Positions 43,359 to 54,880 of a stretch of DNA of 64,000 bases are shown here, piece by piece. The position numbers and the translations under genes were made by a program. The DNA is from Xiphydria camelus (lineage: Eukaryota > Arthropoda > Insecta > Hymenoptera > Xiphydriidae), in the NCBI GenBank assembly GCA_963678675.1, contig OY783195.1, forward strand, positions 21,242,283-21,306,282, read 5' to 3'. The notes beneath the pieces were generated by a model. That model ran no database searches, had not been told where the DNA came from, and worked only from the letters and a program-made list of their open reading frames with translations. Every line of letters starts with the position of its first letter. The first letter of the stretch is position 1.

Positions 43359-43563
43359 GGTCGAAGCACACTGAGGCGAAGCGAAGCGCCGCGACGCGCC
43401 ACGAAGCGAAGCTACCATTTTATATTTCATTGCTTCTTACGAGATATTCGTGACGCTTCTGTTCGCTTCGCTTCGCTCGAACGTTACCTCGTAAGAAGCA
43501 ATGAAATATAAAATGTTATAGCTTCGTTTCGCGGGCTTCGCTTCGCCTAAGTGTGCTTCGACC
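43359..43563. mobile_element. 205-bp palindromic MITE rich in GAAGC
   Basis: GGTCGAAGCACACTGAGGCG at 43359 is mirrored by CGCCTAAGTGTGCTTCGACC ending at 43563, with arms of about 90 bp including TATTTCATTGCTTCTTACGA. It directly abuts the TTAA MITE. There is no clear duplication (TTAA on one side, TTTA on the other). Confidence 0.7.
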
Positions 43564-43606
43564 TTTAGCCTTCTGTACTCTACGGCTGTCGTAGTGTTTG
43601 TGTCTT

Positions 43607-44336
43607 CTAAAGGACAAACGCACCAAGCATTACCTCATCGCGATGATCGCCAAAGACGATTAACGTTTTGCCAAACGATGCTGCAACGCATGGAACGACA
43701 ACCCGACGTGTTAAAAAGTATCTGTTTCACAGATGAGTGTACTTTTTTTGTGAATGGTGAAGTACGGTCACACTTTCACAGATATTGGTGCGATAGAAAT
43801 CCCCATATTCTTCGCGAGCAGAATGTTCAAAATAAGCAGAAAGTCAACGTGTGGGCGGGGATCCTTGGCGAGAAAATTGTTGGTCCTCTTTTTATCGACG
43901 GCAATTTAAATGCTCGATCCTATTTCGATCTCTTGGAGAACCGGATACTGCCGGCTATCCTGGAAGTGATCGAAGATGAGGAGGTAATTTTCCAACAGGA
44001 TGGCGCACCGCCACACTCATGCCAAATAGTAACGGAACTATTGAATGATGTCTTCGGCGAAGACCGCTGGATTGGGTTACGAGCACACACACAGTGGCCA
44101 CCTCGATCGCCCGACCTTACGCCACTGGATTTTTTTTATGGGGTTACCTCAAGATGAAAATTTATGATGGGGTCCGGCGAATTGAAAGCGTCGATCACCT
44201 GAAAAGGTTGATTGAAGAAGAATGTGCCGCCATTCCTCGAAATATGTTGCGGAATACGCAAGACAACCTAGAGAAGCGTATACGAAATCAATGTGAAGAG
44301 GAAATCAGAGGAGAGCACATCGAACACCTGCAGTGA
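43607..44336 (+). pseudogene. transposase remnant, right arm (N-terminus missing)
   Basis: Inverted twin of 41412-42140. It keeps the GQTHQALPHRDDRQRRLTFC region through the three Asp motifs, lacks the helix-turn-helix part, and has the same T-run frameshift near 44134. Its C-terminal frame runs 44094-44336. Confidence 0.85.
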
Positions 44337-44609
44337 GCACGTGCTGGACGAGACCCACTACCCTCTAAGCTCCCCAACACCATTCGGCCTTCGGAGTCAC
44401 ACGCAGCGAGGGCGGTAGGGTGGGAGATCAAGTTACACGAAATTTGTAAACCTCAGAAATTGATAAAGAGGTCGTACGAAATTCGTGTAACGTGTCAATT
44501 GGCCTCTACGTGGCATCTCCTAGTAATACTCCACACACTGGAGTAGCTAACAATTGGCATACAATTAGTACAATCACCTACAAACTTATCTAACAAAGTT
44601 ACTGTCTCC

Positions 44610-44800
44610 GGTGTACCTCGCCGACTTCGTTCAATTCTGATATTGTTATTCTACATCAAAATGTAAGAGATACGTATTTTTTTATCTGCGGATCCTGCGG
44701 AGAAATTTTTACCGCAGAGAAGAGAAATACGTATCTATTATATTAGACCTTGATGTCGGATAACATAATAACAGAATGAACGAAATCGGCGAGGTACACC
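44610..44800. mobile_element. 190-bp MITE, right arm
   Basis: Mirror copy of 40949-41138 (GGTGTACCTCGCCGACTTCG to its complement). Confidence 0.75.
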
Positions 44801-46510
44801 TGAAACGGTTTGCTTGCAAGTCACCTTCAAAAGGAAGACGAGCGACGAGGAACGACGGAGGAGAGTAAGGAGACGCGGTTATATAATATGTATTTTGTTA
44901 TAATTTTCCACAGAAATCTGAGGGAGGTACTAACCACCAACCGAGCCCCCCCCCCCCCCCCCCCACAAGGAAAAACCTTCACCTCCGCCTCGCCCTGCTG
45001 CTCGTTCAGCCGATCCCCCTCCTCCCAGCGGTGGTACATTGTCTGTGACCGATATCCGTCGAAGGCCTGGGACTGGGAGACGACGACGATTGAACGTAAC
45101 ATTTTTTCAGGAAGCGAAGCCTATCGCGGAACAGAAAGTCGCGATGTAGTTGCCTTGATATAAGCTATTACGTGCCGTTCACGCAAATGTCGGTGTAGAA
45201 ATCATCGTGTTGTGGTTCTTTAACGTTATTTTTAATTGATCCGATCGCGGGGGCATTTGAACAACTAAGTGGATAGTAATCGTTTCCGTATCAACAAATC
45301 TGTATTCAATTGATTTTTTATACTTCATTAGTAGCTCCAGATGAGATACATCCATCTCATAGTTAACAGTACAAAATGTATTTCCCCTGCGGGAACTAAT
45401 TTTATGAATGAAGAAATTTTAATAAATCATGATTACACGAAATCCTGTCCCGCTGATTGTGACATCTTGTATGCCTCCTAATGCCTAGACTCCGTCCACT
45501 ATCCGTCTTGCTTATTCCAACCAAACTCTTCAAGATCGAAGGGGTACATTTATCCAAATATCTTGCAGAAGGAAATACGGGACGAAAAAAAACACGAGCC
45601 AGTAGAATTACTTTCATTAATTAATTTATTAATAATCCATCAGTAATAATGTATAAATGCAAGATTAAATAACGAAAATGGTCACAGTAGTGCTACACAA
45701 AGCATATTTGGCAAATAAGTCATATCTATCGATCACCGTCCGGTCATTACAAATCCCATTTCATTCGAACGCTTCTTTTCCTTTTTATTCTTTGTCCAGT
45801 ATACCGCATGTCCTATTTGTAGGAGCGATTAATGTAGTTTGCATTTAAGGAAATGGGCCCGTGGGAATTTCCACTCGAGGGACAGAATTCAATAATTGTC
45901 GGAGTTCAGAACGAGAATGGAAAGTTGAATAATCCATCTACCTATTATTATCGAGGGTGGCTTTTTTTTCTTTTTTTTTTTATTCAATTATTTCACTCTT
46001 TCCGCGAAACAACCCGCACACATAACGTTCGATCAATGAGCATTCTACAGCAATGGCGATTCAAAAAAAACCAATCAACATCCCTAGAAAATCTTGCGAA
46101 CGGATATTCGTTTCTTTTGCTATTCTGTCTAATATTTCTGTGTCCTTGCGTGTATGTATTACTCGCGTTGAATCGCGGTCCTAGACAGACGCGAACGCGT
46201 GCATTCGAGGAATAACGCGTACAGCTGATAAAACCTTATGAATATAAAATAATCGAACCGTATTGTTACGAAAGTGTTACAATAGGAAGGATGGAAGGGT
46301 TTCGGATCAAACTTAATATTATACTATAAGTATACTTCAAGGAATCACAGATCCATTATGTGCAAGGATTAAGAGGGAAAGGATCAACGGCGACGAGCGA
46401 TACAGAAACCGTCTCTAGTTGGAAGAATCCATTGTGATCGAGATTGGCTGCGGCACCAGTGTCGGCGTAAATTGATTACGATAACTCCTTCGAGTTACGT
46501 CCACTTTTTA
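44801..46510. other. right-arm sequence without a gene
   Basis: Mirror of 39231-40948. The C homopolymer at 44946-44964 matches the G-run of the left arm but differs in length. A variant terminus TATACCGCATGTCC lies at 45800-45813. Confidence 0.5.
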
Positions 46511-47320
46511 TCCGATACGCTCAAGGTTCTTCAGCCTTTGCTCATGATCCGGGCTGTCACTACCACCGCCAGCACTGCTTCTTCCTTTTTCAGTGAGGCT
46601 CCCGTTCTTCTCCACCGTTCACACTCCTGACGTGATGCCGCTGTCGGGTGTCACAGGAATTCGGTATGATTTACAACTGGGTGTAGACGGCCTGTTCTCT
46701 GGAACTGTTCGCACGGTGCTAGTACTGCTACCGTTTCAGGAACCCTTCGTGGTGACGACTTCCTCCTCCGTCTCGTCGCCTTGTCTCTGTCATTTTTCTT
46801 CTTCCTCTTACCACACTCTCATTGCAAGTCTTGCTTTGATATTTTATGTTTCCGCCGATGTGTCTTTCTCTTACAGCTATCCGAGTCGGTCTTGGATTGC
46901 CTTCGCTTTCCAACGGTGGCCCTGCCGTCGACGCTGCTGTTGCTGCTGCTGTCCTTGCTGCGACTACGACTCGAGTGTCTGGAATCGTTGTCCACAGGAG
47001 CTGCCGCGTATCGCGATCGGCGAGATATCATTCAGGAGCTGGTGCGGAGTTGAGCAGTGTCGACCAGCTGCTGCTGCTGTTCGTCACTGTCTTCTACATG
47101 CGACGTTTTTCGGCGCCACTGCACTTTTCTTTCACACTTTACTCACTCCTTCTGTTGGCGACTCTGCCGCGTTTTCTTTCCACGCCTTCCAATTTTCACC
47201 TTGACTCAGGCTTTCATTTCATTTTAATTGCATCTTTCGTCGCCGAGGCAGAGCTCGACCACTCTGACGAGGATCACGTTGACGGTAGTCCCTTCCTCCA
47301 CGACTGCCAGTCGCTTCTCT
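46511..47320 (-). pseudogene. RS-rich exon-like cargo, right arm
   Basis: Mirror of 38422-39230, read on the - strand. The 46819-47031 frame is identical to the left-arm RS-rich frame. Scattered substitutions elsewhere show that the arms have begun to diverge or are incompletely homogenised. Confidence 0.4.
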
Positions 47321-47361
47321 CTGCAATTAGGTATCAGTCGTGTTATTTAGTTGAACATCGA

Positions 47362-47623
47362 AAAAAACCCGAATTATTATGTCTTATCGTTTCAAACAAT
47401 TACTCACCATTATTCCAACATTCACAATTTTGAGGTTACACTTCGATCTCCCGCATTTATCTACCTCCCGCTTTTACCTATCGGGAAATTAGATATTTCA
47501 AACGTTTCGCTCGTATGCGCGCCATCTTCCAAAGCCACCTTTAACTAAAACACTGCCGAAGTCAAGTTTCAGGAAAATTCAGGTCGCTGCAACTGCTCGA
47601 CTAGCCATTGGACATACGGTATA
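47362..47623 (-). repeat. ACCGTATGTCC terminal module, right arm
   Basis: Mirror of 38119-38380, ending GGACATACGGTATA. One mismatch lies in the first 40 bp (CAGGTGCAG against CAGTTGCAG in the module's orientation). Confidence 0.7.
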
Positions 47624-48084
47624 CTCATTCGAAATTCACAATAGATCAACTCTTTTGCAATTTTTTCTTAAGAATTATTTTAAATAAAATTATTTTTGAA
47701 AAAATGACTGCGTTACGGATCTCCAAGCGCATTGACCATAGAGATTTCGATTCAGAATATTGCTTTTAACATTTAAATAAATTTGTAAATCTTGAATTCT
47801 TTTCCTTCAAGTTATTAGCTAAAACATCCTTTTTGTTATTTTAATATGTTGCAAACCTCTATCGGGGTTGAACATTTAAATTATTAATGACAAGTATGGT
47901 CACTACATATTTAAGAAATTTAAAAAGTTTTGGAAATCGTGTTCAATTTTTCCCCTACTAACTGGTCTGCAAAGGGGAATTCACTACTCGGTACCTAAAA
48001 TTGCGTTCGTATAGTTTCACTACTTACAAAAATAACCTACTGATAATCATGTCGACAAAAACCTCAACAAAAATTGCAAGCTGT
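47624..48084. other. AT-rich spacer
   Basis: Nothing recognisable in these 461 bp. Confidence 0.5.
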
Positions 48085-48760
48085 GCTTCGCCTAATATTC
48101 AAATTAAATCAGTTATCATAAATGTTCAATAAAATAAATGCTATCTTGCTGGATAAGTAATATTTATAACTGTAATACAGTTACCAGTCTGTACTAACTT
48201 CTTAAAAAACAGTACAGAATTATTTAAAATAAGAAATGTACGAGGAAATTCACTCTGGAGGTTCATATGGGGTGCACTCGTTATGTTGACGATATTTATC
48301 TCGTTGATGAATAGCAAAATTATAATGATCTGCGGAATAAATTATTGGCCAGCTTCAGGATCAGTTAATCGTTATTTAATCCGTCATATATAATAATGCA
48401 ATTTTACAGTTACAATTTTGCAATTTGTCGGCGAGATAAATATTGACAAAATTCTTATTATTAAAACATATTCTGTACGAACTTCTTGAGCGGAGCAACA
48501 TATGTAACTGTTATACGTTACATTGGCAATGTAAAGTATAAAAAATAATATATACGAAATGGAAAACATAAGTTATACAGTAAATAAATTAAAATGTCCG
48601 TTTCTGTACAATGTAATTGAAGGATTTTAATACATTAGGTGTACAAATAAAGTTTTAGGATACTTCCATTCCGTGTCATAAAAGTAATTCAAAGTTATCG
48701 CTCACATATGATATGGTGGCACTTGTTATGTAGTATCGAAACATAAGGAAGTCATAGATA
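48085..48760. repeat. dispersed repeat family, copy 3
   Basis: Shares TACAGAATTATTTAAAATAA, CTCTGGAGGTTCATATGGGG and CTTCCATTCCGTGTCATAAA with the copies near 26 and 28 kb. It is cut at 48762 by the pogo-like element and resumes at 49966 with TCTTTAAATTCTGTGAATAA. Confidence 0.65.
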
Positions 48761-49160
48761 TAGGGGAGACTAGGGTTGGTTGTTACAGGGACTGGTTGTT
48801 ACAATTAGTTTAAAATGCATGCCAAGAATAATACAGCGTTACCATCGGCATCATAATGTTCAGCGCCCGCAGCGTCATCTTTCAGTGAAGTTGTGTTCAA
48901 CTTGGCTGTGTCGTTACCGAATAAATAACATTTATCTGTTTTTTGACCGCTTTAGTGATACTTTATATACAGACATTTTCTTTTATTACGACAACGGTGC
49001 AAGGGCTACATATTCAGCAATTTTTTTTCAAGACATACCTGAACGTAAGTAATATTTCCGACACTTCTATGCTTCAGTTAAATTTAAGGTTAGGCAAGGG
49101 TATTGGATTTTGTTCGAACGGCGCACTCGGGGAAGGTTATTACAGTTTCAGTAGGGCAGG

Positions 49161-49443
49161 ATGTTACACTGTAACAATCAAGTTACCCAAACTGAAGTAA
49201 AGAGAAATACGTGTATAGCAGCAAAAGGCAAAGGAAAAGAAATAAAAAAGAGGAGTAAACCAGGTGACTACGAATCAAGCGATGAAAGCGACACATTGTG
49301 CTTAGTTTGTGGTGAAACGCATTTCAATTCAAAATCTGGCGATAAATGGATGAAATACACCGAATGCCATGGGTGGGCTCATGAGCTATGTGTTTAAGTC
49401 GATTTGTACTATGTATGTCTCAACTGCGACTCTGATGATGACT
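49161..49443 (+). pseudogene. C-terminal zinc-finger tail of a pogo-type transposase
   Basis: Reads KPGDYESSDESDTLCLVCGE, then KWMKYTECHGWAHELCV, a TAA, and in frame VDLYYVCLNCDSDDD followed by a stop. CxxC, HxxC and CxxC spacing with a final SDDD is the PHD-like tail common to insect pogo/jerky-type transposases. One nonsense codon breaks it and the DDE domain is absent. Confidence 0.75.
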
Positions 49444-49669
49444 AAACAACAATACCTATATGATTGTAACAACTAACCCCAAAGATGTAATAACCAACCA
49501 CGCTGTGGGGTTAGTTGTTACAACTGACATGACTCTTTTAATATACGTGCAGTATAATTTCTGTTAGAGGTGAATAAGCGATACTTTATTTTTTTAATTA
49601 TGTATTAGTACAAGTTAAATGTAAATACTTATTTTTTTTAAATCAGTTTATTTAAATGCCCAAAACATA

Positions 49670-49921
49670 TGAAGGGTCCAGTGGAAAAACGATGAGGTTT
49701 CATTTTTATTCGAAATTGATATTTTAGTGGCATCTTTTAACTTGTAACACATGAAGTATTAACATACCAAACCTTACAGGGGACAAACAATGAGATTCCA
49801 CTAAAAACTGTGGTTGAAAATTGGCGGCACAGTGGACTCCCGCGCGTTGTGAAACTTTAAATGTCGCGTTCCTCAACTTTTAGAAATATGGAACCTCATC
49901 GTTTTTCCACTGGACCCTTCA
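49670..49921. mobile_element. 252-bp TA-target MITE
   Basis: TGAAGGGTCCAGTGGAAAAA at 49670 and its complement ending at 49921, about 30 bp of inverted repeat, with TA directly outside each end. There is no ORF. It lies inside the pogo-like element. Confidence 0.8.
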
Positions 49922-49965
49922 TATGGTTATATAAAAATTGTAACAACCAACACCGGTCTCCCCTA

Positions 49966-50140
49966 ATCTTTAAATTCTGTGAATAAAACATGCATTACCG
50001 ATAAACTCTTTATTACACACTGCATTCGCTATGAACTCCACCAAGGAAAAAGTGTTAGGGAAATACGTGAATTGATCTGTTCTATTCTTGGCGACGATAT
50101 TGTATTCGTATCTAAAAGTATATGTGAGTATTGGTATAAG
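49966..50140 (+). pseudogene. mariner transposase N-terminal fragment
   Basis: KTCITDKLFITHCIRYELHQ then GKSVREIRELICSILGDDI and SICEYWYKR: the helix-turn-helix start of the same mariner family as 26604-27420. It is cut off at YWYKR by the palindrome that begins at 50141. Confidence 0.8.
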
Positions 50141-50876
50141 AGACCCCCACAAAAACAGATTCTCTGTAAAAAAAGGCGGCATGTTCATTCAGTGCCAACA
50201 AAAATTGATACGTAAAATACTCTCCAAAAAAGATTTGAAATCAATTAAGATCGCCATGTTCAAGATTTATGTATTAAAAGTAAAAGGCATCATTTGAAAG
50301 GAAAATTATTGTAAATCAAGTTACTAAAAAATTCGACTAAAAAAATTTATAAAAAAATTTTAATAAAAAAGAACTTGCCGCGTTTAAGTTTTCATATTTT
50401 GTCCACTATGCCGAATAATTGGCAGTGCTTGGACGGTGCTAGAGTGATTCATAAATTACACTGCCGAAGTCAAATTCAGAGAATTTCAGAAGGCCCCCGC
50501 CTAATCGGTTTCCCGTGCGACATTCGGTATACTGGTGGTATCATATTATAAGTGTATGAATTTATTTAAAATCATAAGTGCATAAACATCGAGTATAATT
50601 CTGTCTGAATTTTTTATTTTGAAGAAAAAAACGCGGCAAGTTCTTTTTTATTAAAATTTTTTTATAAATTTTTTTAGTCGAATTTTTTAGTAACTTGATT
50701 TACAATAATTTTCCTTTCAAATGATGCCTTTTACTTTTAATACATAAATCTTGAACATGGCGATCTTAATTGATTTCAAATCTTTTTTGGAGAGTATTTT
50801 ACGTATCAATTTTTGTTGGCACTGAATGAACATGCCGCCTTTTTTTACAGAGAATCTGTTTTTGTGGGGGGATTTC
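50141..50876. mobile_element. 736-bp palindromic element inserted in a mariner
   Basis: CCCCCACAAAAACAGATTCT near 50143 is mirrored by AGAATCTGTTTTTGTGGGGG ending near 50873. The arms of about 235 bp are virtually perfect, with a 240-bp loop. GA may be a 2-bp duplication (GA before, GA after). The open frames in the arms are mirror images of each other. The loop contains an inverted copy of the ACCGTATGTCC-type terminus (CGACATTCGGTATA at 50518-50531) with its CTGCCGAAGTCAAATT block. Confidence 0.8.
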
Positions 50877-51715
50877 ACTACTTTTTGGAATTTATTCATG
50901 AGGAAGATACGTACATGTAGAAGAATAGCTGTTTATTACCACCAGCGACAGATGCCGTGTCCCCGGGTGTACATGTAGGAGAATAGTTTTTTATTATTAA
51001 GTATTACTGCAGAACGAGTAGGTTAGAAGATTTTCATAAAGACTCACGATTTTCTGACATATCATCTCGTACAGGTGCAACCGAAGAGGATCTAACTCGT
51101 GTCCTGTCCGTAAAAAGATGACTCGATGGACATCGGAGAATGTCAGTCTTGTCAGCGAGCGCCTTCATCCATAGTACCCATAGTACTTTCATTGCAATAT
51201 GGGCTTTTCGTTCCAACTATTCCTGCTTTAAGGAGGTTCGACTATCAGACGAAAACCAACTTACAGCCCTAATTTTTTTATATGATATACACGAATACTT
51301 TACACAACTAATACGAAAATTTGAGCAATATAGACCGTCTATAGTTTCTTCGTTATTTTATTCTAAAGTTGACCACTTTTAACATATCGCCTTATGGCAG
51401 ACGATTGTACTAAGGTAGATTATCACTGACTTTAACACACATTCCGCCAACTTTAGACTTTGAAAGACTAGTAATTTGACAGATGAAATATTAAGGATTA
51501 TGTAAAAAATAAGTAAATTGGGTTTTACCGTATAGTTGCAACGTAATATTGTCATGAAATTCGTTTTGACTTCGCAAACCATTAGCATGCCATATTAACG
51601 GGTAGAAGAAGTCGAAGGCGATGGAGTGGAGGCGATGAACTAAAAATAAAATAAAATTTAGTATATAAATCGAAACTTGTAGTAGGAAGGCAGAGGGCAA
51701 GCACCGATGAGAAAA
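50877..51715. other. spacer without a supported gene
   Basis: Contains CACCAGCGACAG near 50941, a short match to 14.9 and 17.8 kb, and otherwise nothing recognisable. Open frames of 60-80 codons here lack any family feature. Confidence 0.5.
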
Positions 51716-52870
51716 AAAATAGAAATAAAGTATTATAGTTACCCCGATATTGTAGTTACTCCGATGATTTGTTCTTCTCCCACGACTTAGATTCTCCAAT
51801 ATGTAGAAATATACCGTCTTCCCATACTGACAGTATACATTCATTTTACCTCTAATATGCCGGAATTAAAAATCTCTAGAACTCTGCGGTACAATGCCAC
51901 GGTAGGAATATCAAATTCTACCGACATGACATGCTTCGACAAGGTCTGTATCAACTTTAGCATTATATTGGGGGCACTGCACTAATCCTGTGGCACATTT
52001 TTCTATCTGAGAATCGTTCTGAAAAAAATAGAAATAAAGTATTATAGTTACCCCGATATTGTAGTTACTCCGATGATTTGTTCTTCTCCCACGACTTAGA
52101 TTCTCCAATATGTAGAAATATACCGTCTTCCCATACTGACAGTATACATGCATTTTACCTTTAATATGCCGGAATTAAAAATCTCTAGAACTCTGCGGTA
52201 CAATGCCACGGTAGGAATATCAAATTCTACCGACATGACATGCTTCGACAAGGTCTGTATCAACTTTAGCATTATATTGGGGGCACTGCACTAATCCTGT
52301 GGCACATTTTTCTATCTGGGAAAGCCGTGGTAGAAAAGTAGGAGATACGATAGAATTGGATTACAATAATGAAGTAATTATTTTATTATCTTTTCTTTAT
52401 CGATATATTTTCCCTTTCGTATTATTAAAAGTTCCAATTATATATTATCGGAACGCTGTACAGCTGTACTACCATAATAATATGCTTTCCCAGATAGAAA
52501 AATGTGCCACAGGATTAGTGCAGTGCCCTTAATATACCGCTAAAGTTGATACAGACCTTGTCGAAGCATGTCATGTCGGTAGAACCTGATATTCATACCG
52601 TGGCATTGTACCGCAGAGTTCTAGAGATTTTTAATTCCGGCATATTGGAGGTAAAATGCATGTATACTGTCAGTACGGGAAGACGGTATATTATCGGAAC
52701 GCTGTACAGCTGTACTACCATAATAATATGCTTTCCTAGATAGAAAAATGTGCCACAGGATTAGTGCAGTGCCCTTAATATACCGCTAAAGTTGATACAG
52801 ACCTTGTCGAAGCATGTCATGTCGGTAGAACCTGATATTCACACCGTGGCATTGTACCGCAATTCTAGAG
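51716..52870. repeat. four-copy repeat cluster, two in each orientation
   Basis: A unit ending TGGCACATTTTTCTATCT occurs twice on one strand (ends near 52009 and 52317, about 309 bp apart). It occurs twice inverted (AGATAGAAAAATGTGCCAC from 52493 and 52739, period about 245 bp). Shared parts include TACCGACATGACATGCTTCG and TTCTAGAGATTTTTAATTCC. An old fragment is at 14.5 kb. It has no coding content; the two - strand frames are duplicates of each other. Confidence 0.8.
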
Positions 52871-53662
52871 AATTCTTTTCTACCCAGGTTGATTTTTGAC
52901 TGCGAAGAAAAATCCACCAATCCGTCCCGTTCTCGTATGGCGCTGAAAACAAAAAATAGAATAACCACAAAGATATTTGTTCTGTATAAGGGATGAAAAT
53001 GAGGTTAAGACAGTCAGTTAGGAAGTTACTTATCTGATGCCACTTCTTCCGAGATATAGATGTCTCCTTCCCTGTTCTTCATGCACCAGCAACCAAAGAA
53101 AAATGACACTGCTTCCGTGCACTGTTTTGATTATTAAAAAAAATCTAAACGATTTGATAATAGCTAGCTGTCAGAGCGTCTGTCACATTCACCACTGTTG
53201 AGATTCACTACTCCGATTACACTGAATTTGTACTTTTTATTAACAAGCGCGTCCGAGGATCGAAAAAATGCGAGGGATATCGTTTCGCGAATGGAAATAT
53301 TTTTAAATTTTGAAAAACAACTAAACATTCAAGGAATATAGTCTCTCACACACTCTCACATACATTTTTGATGGCGTATGCGTGTGGCCGCATCTGTGTA
53401 CACATTTCCGACCATGGCCGAATACCGCCGAAGACAGGCGGAATTTTTGTGACATTTTTACATATATATATCGCCCGAGAAATCGGATTCTCGACTTTAA
53501 TGGGGCGAGGGGCGTGGCTTCGCGTTGCTAAGGAAAAATCTCTGTTAATATGTAACTTACAACATTTACTCTGGTCTCTATCGATAGAGAATAGTCGATT
53601 TATATGGCGTAACTAAGCATAGTTTTGGTTATAACCGTATATTTATTGAGAAAATTCGATGT
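52871..53662. other. spacer without a supported gene
   Basis: No convincing gene. The 82-codon frame at 53368-53616 has no recognisable feature. Confidence 0.5.
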
Positions 53663-53789
53663 TAAAATTGAGGGGTGAAGGGGGCAGACATTTTTCCTGT
53701 AAAGATACACGGGTGCTCGCGGCGACAGCGCTGGCGGCGTCGTTCTGACGACTTGAATGAACATGCCGCGAGACACTACCGTGTCTCTT

Positions 53790-54190
53790 GATTTTAAAGA
53801 CGGTGATTTTGATGCTAGGTGACCATGAACGTATCAAGGCCCTGTAATATAAGAGATTTTAAAGACGGTGATTTTGATGCTAGGTGACCGTGAACGTATC
53901 AAGGCCCTGTAAAGGTGGACGACCAGGAACTGCAAGCATTGCTGGATCAAAACTCTTGCCAGACGGAAAAATATTTAAGAACAGCTAGGTGTAACTCAAC
54001 AAACTATTTCCTATCGCTTAAAAGCAGTGGAAAAGATTCGAAAAGGAACAAAGTGGGTGCCACACTCTTTAACTCAAGCAAATAAAAATAGCCGTCTTTA
54101 CATATGTTTGAATCTTTATAACAAGCCTACAAAGAAAGTCTTCTTTGTGGAAAATTGTGATCGGCGATGAAAAGTGGATTTATTTTGATA
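53790..54190 (+). pseudogene. mariner transposase fragment with internal duplication
   Basis: FKDGDFD is encoded twice, at about 53798 and 53860, the sign of a roughly 62-bp local duplication. Then come VDDQELQALLDQNSCQTEKY, GTKWVPHSLTQANKNSRL and IGDEKWIYFDN, spread over several frames. Same family as 26604-27420. Confidence 0.75.
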
Positions 54191-54880
54191 ATCACAGTCA
54201 TACAAAAAAAAAAGTGAGGTAAGTATACATTTCATGCGACATATGCTATCCGTAGTAATTGTGCCTCCTGATCATGTATCCGGTGTCAAATTATGGCCAT
54301 CACATCGCAATTTTTTTCTAACCTCAAAAACCAGCCTTGGTGTAGGGGGTTTTTTGGGTCGCTGATCACGAATCTGATCTATATTTATTGTTACAACATA
54401 CACTTTGCGGTCGTCTCGAGGCTCAATTGACAAAAAACCTCAAACTCTAAATAGACTCTCTGGAAAATTTGTGTAAAAATTATGTTCCGTCGTACAATAG
54501 ACGGAATTCAGAATATCGGTTCTCACCGCTCGGTATCATCGCGATCTAAGCACCTCTTTAATCTAGAATTCATTTCGACATCGGTCACAACGGTGAGGCG
54601 ACATGTTTCGGCGAATTCAGGCTAATGAGCTCGCCGGTACTCGGAAAATTCCCAACGTCATTTCCTTGGAACAACGTTACTTCCTCCAGCCAATCAGGCT
54701 GCACGGCGTCAGCCCACGCTATCTTCTTCGTAGGCCAGTTGCCGTTACATCTTAGCTATTCGCTTCGTGCATTTGGTTGGAGGGGATGACAGCAACGACT
54801 GAAGCGCTAGGAGTGAGAGAATACTGAAGCTAAGGTGGACGTTTCTTCTATTCTCAACCTGTAATATTTATATTTTAAAA

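Larger units (their letters stand above)
38119..47623. mobile_element. 9.5-kb palindrome bounded by ACCGTATGTCC termini (giant foldback unit)
   Basis: TATACCGTATGTCC at 38119-38132 is mirrored by GGACATACGGTATA at 47610-47623. Between them the sequence is inverted and nearly identical for about 4 kb per arm (38119-42140 and 43607-47623), with scattered substitutions and a different G-run length (40786-40802 against 44946-44964). The central 1.47 kb is unique. Each arm, from outside in, holds the terminal module, an RS-rich exon-like segment, AT-rich sequence, a 190-bp MITE and a transposase gene. That the ends of the duplication coincide with a terminus used by other elements in the window argues for a mobile unit rather than a chance inverted duplication, but both are possible. 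Confidence 0.8.
48763..49963 (+). mobile_element. pogo-like Tc1/mariner-superfamily element, 1.2 kb
   Basis: Ends GGGGAGAC and GTCTCCCC with TA on both sides (48761-48762 and 49964-49965). The related copy at 26.57 kb gives the empty site. TTGGTTGTTAC or its complement recurs several times near both ends (48777, 48793, 49940). The only coding remnant is a C-terminal zinc-finger tail at 49161-49443, so the transposase core has been deleted. The MITE at 49670-49921 is nested in its 3' part. Confidence 0.8.

Noticed and set aside
51491..52153. Two similar - strand frames of 117 and 80 codons
   Set aside because: Their similarity is due to a non-coding tandem duplication; the tails diverge at once outside it.
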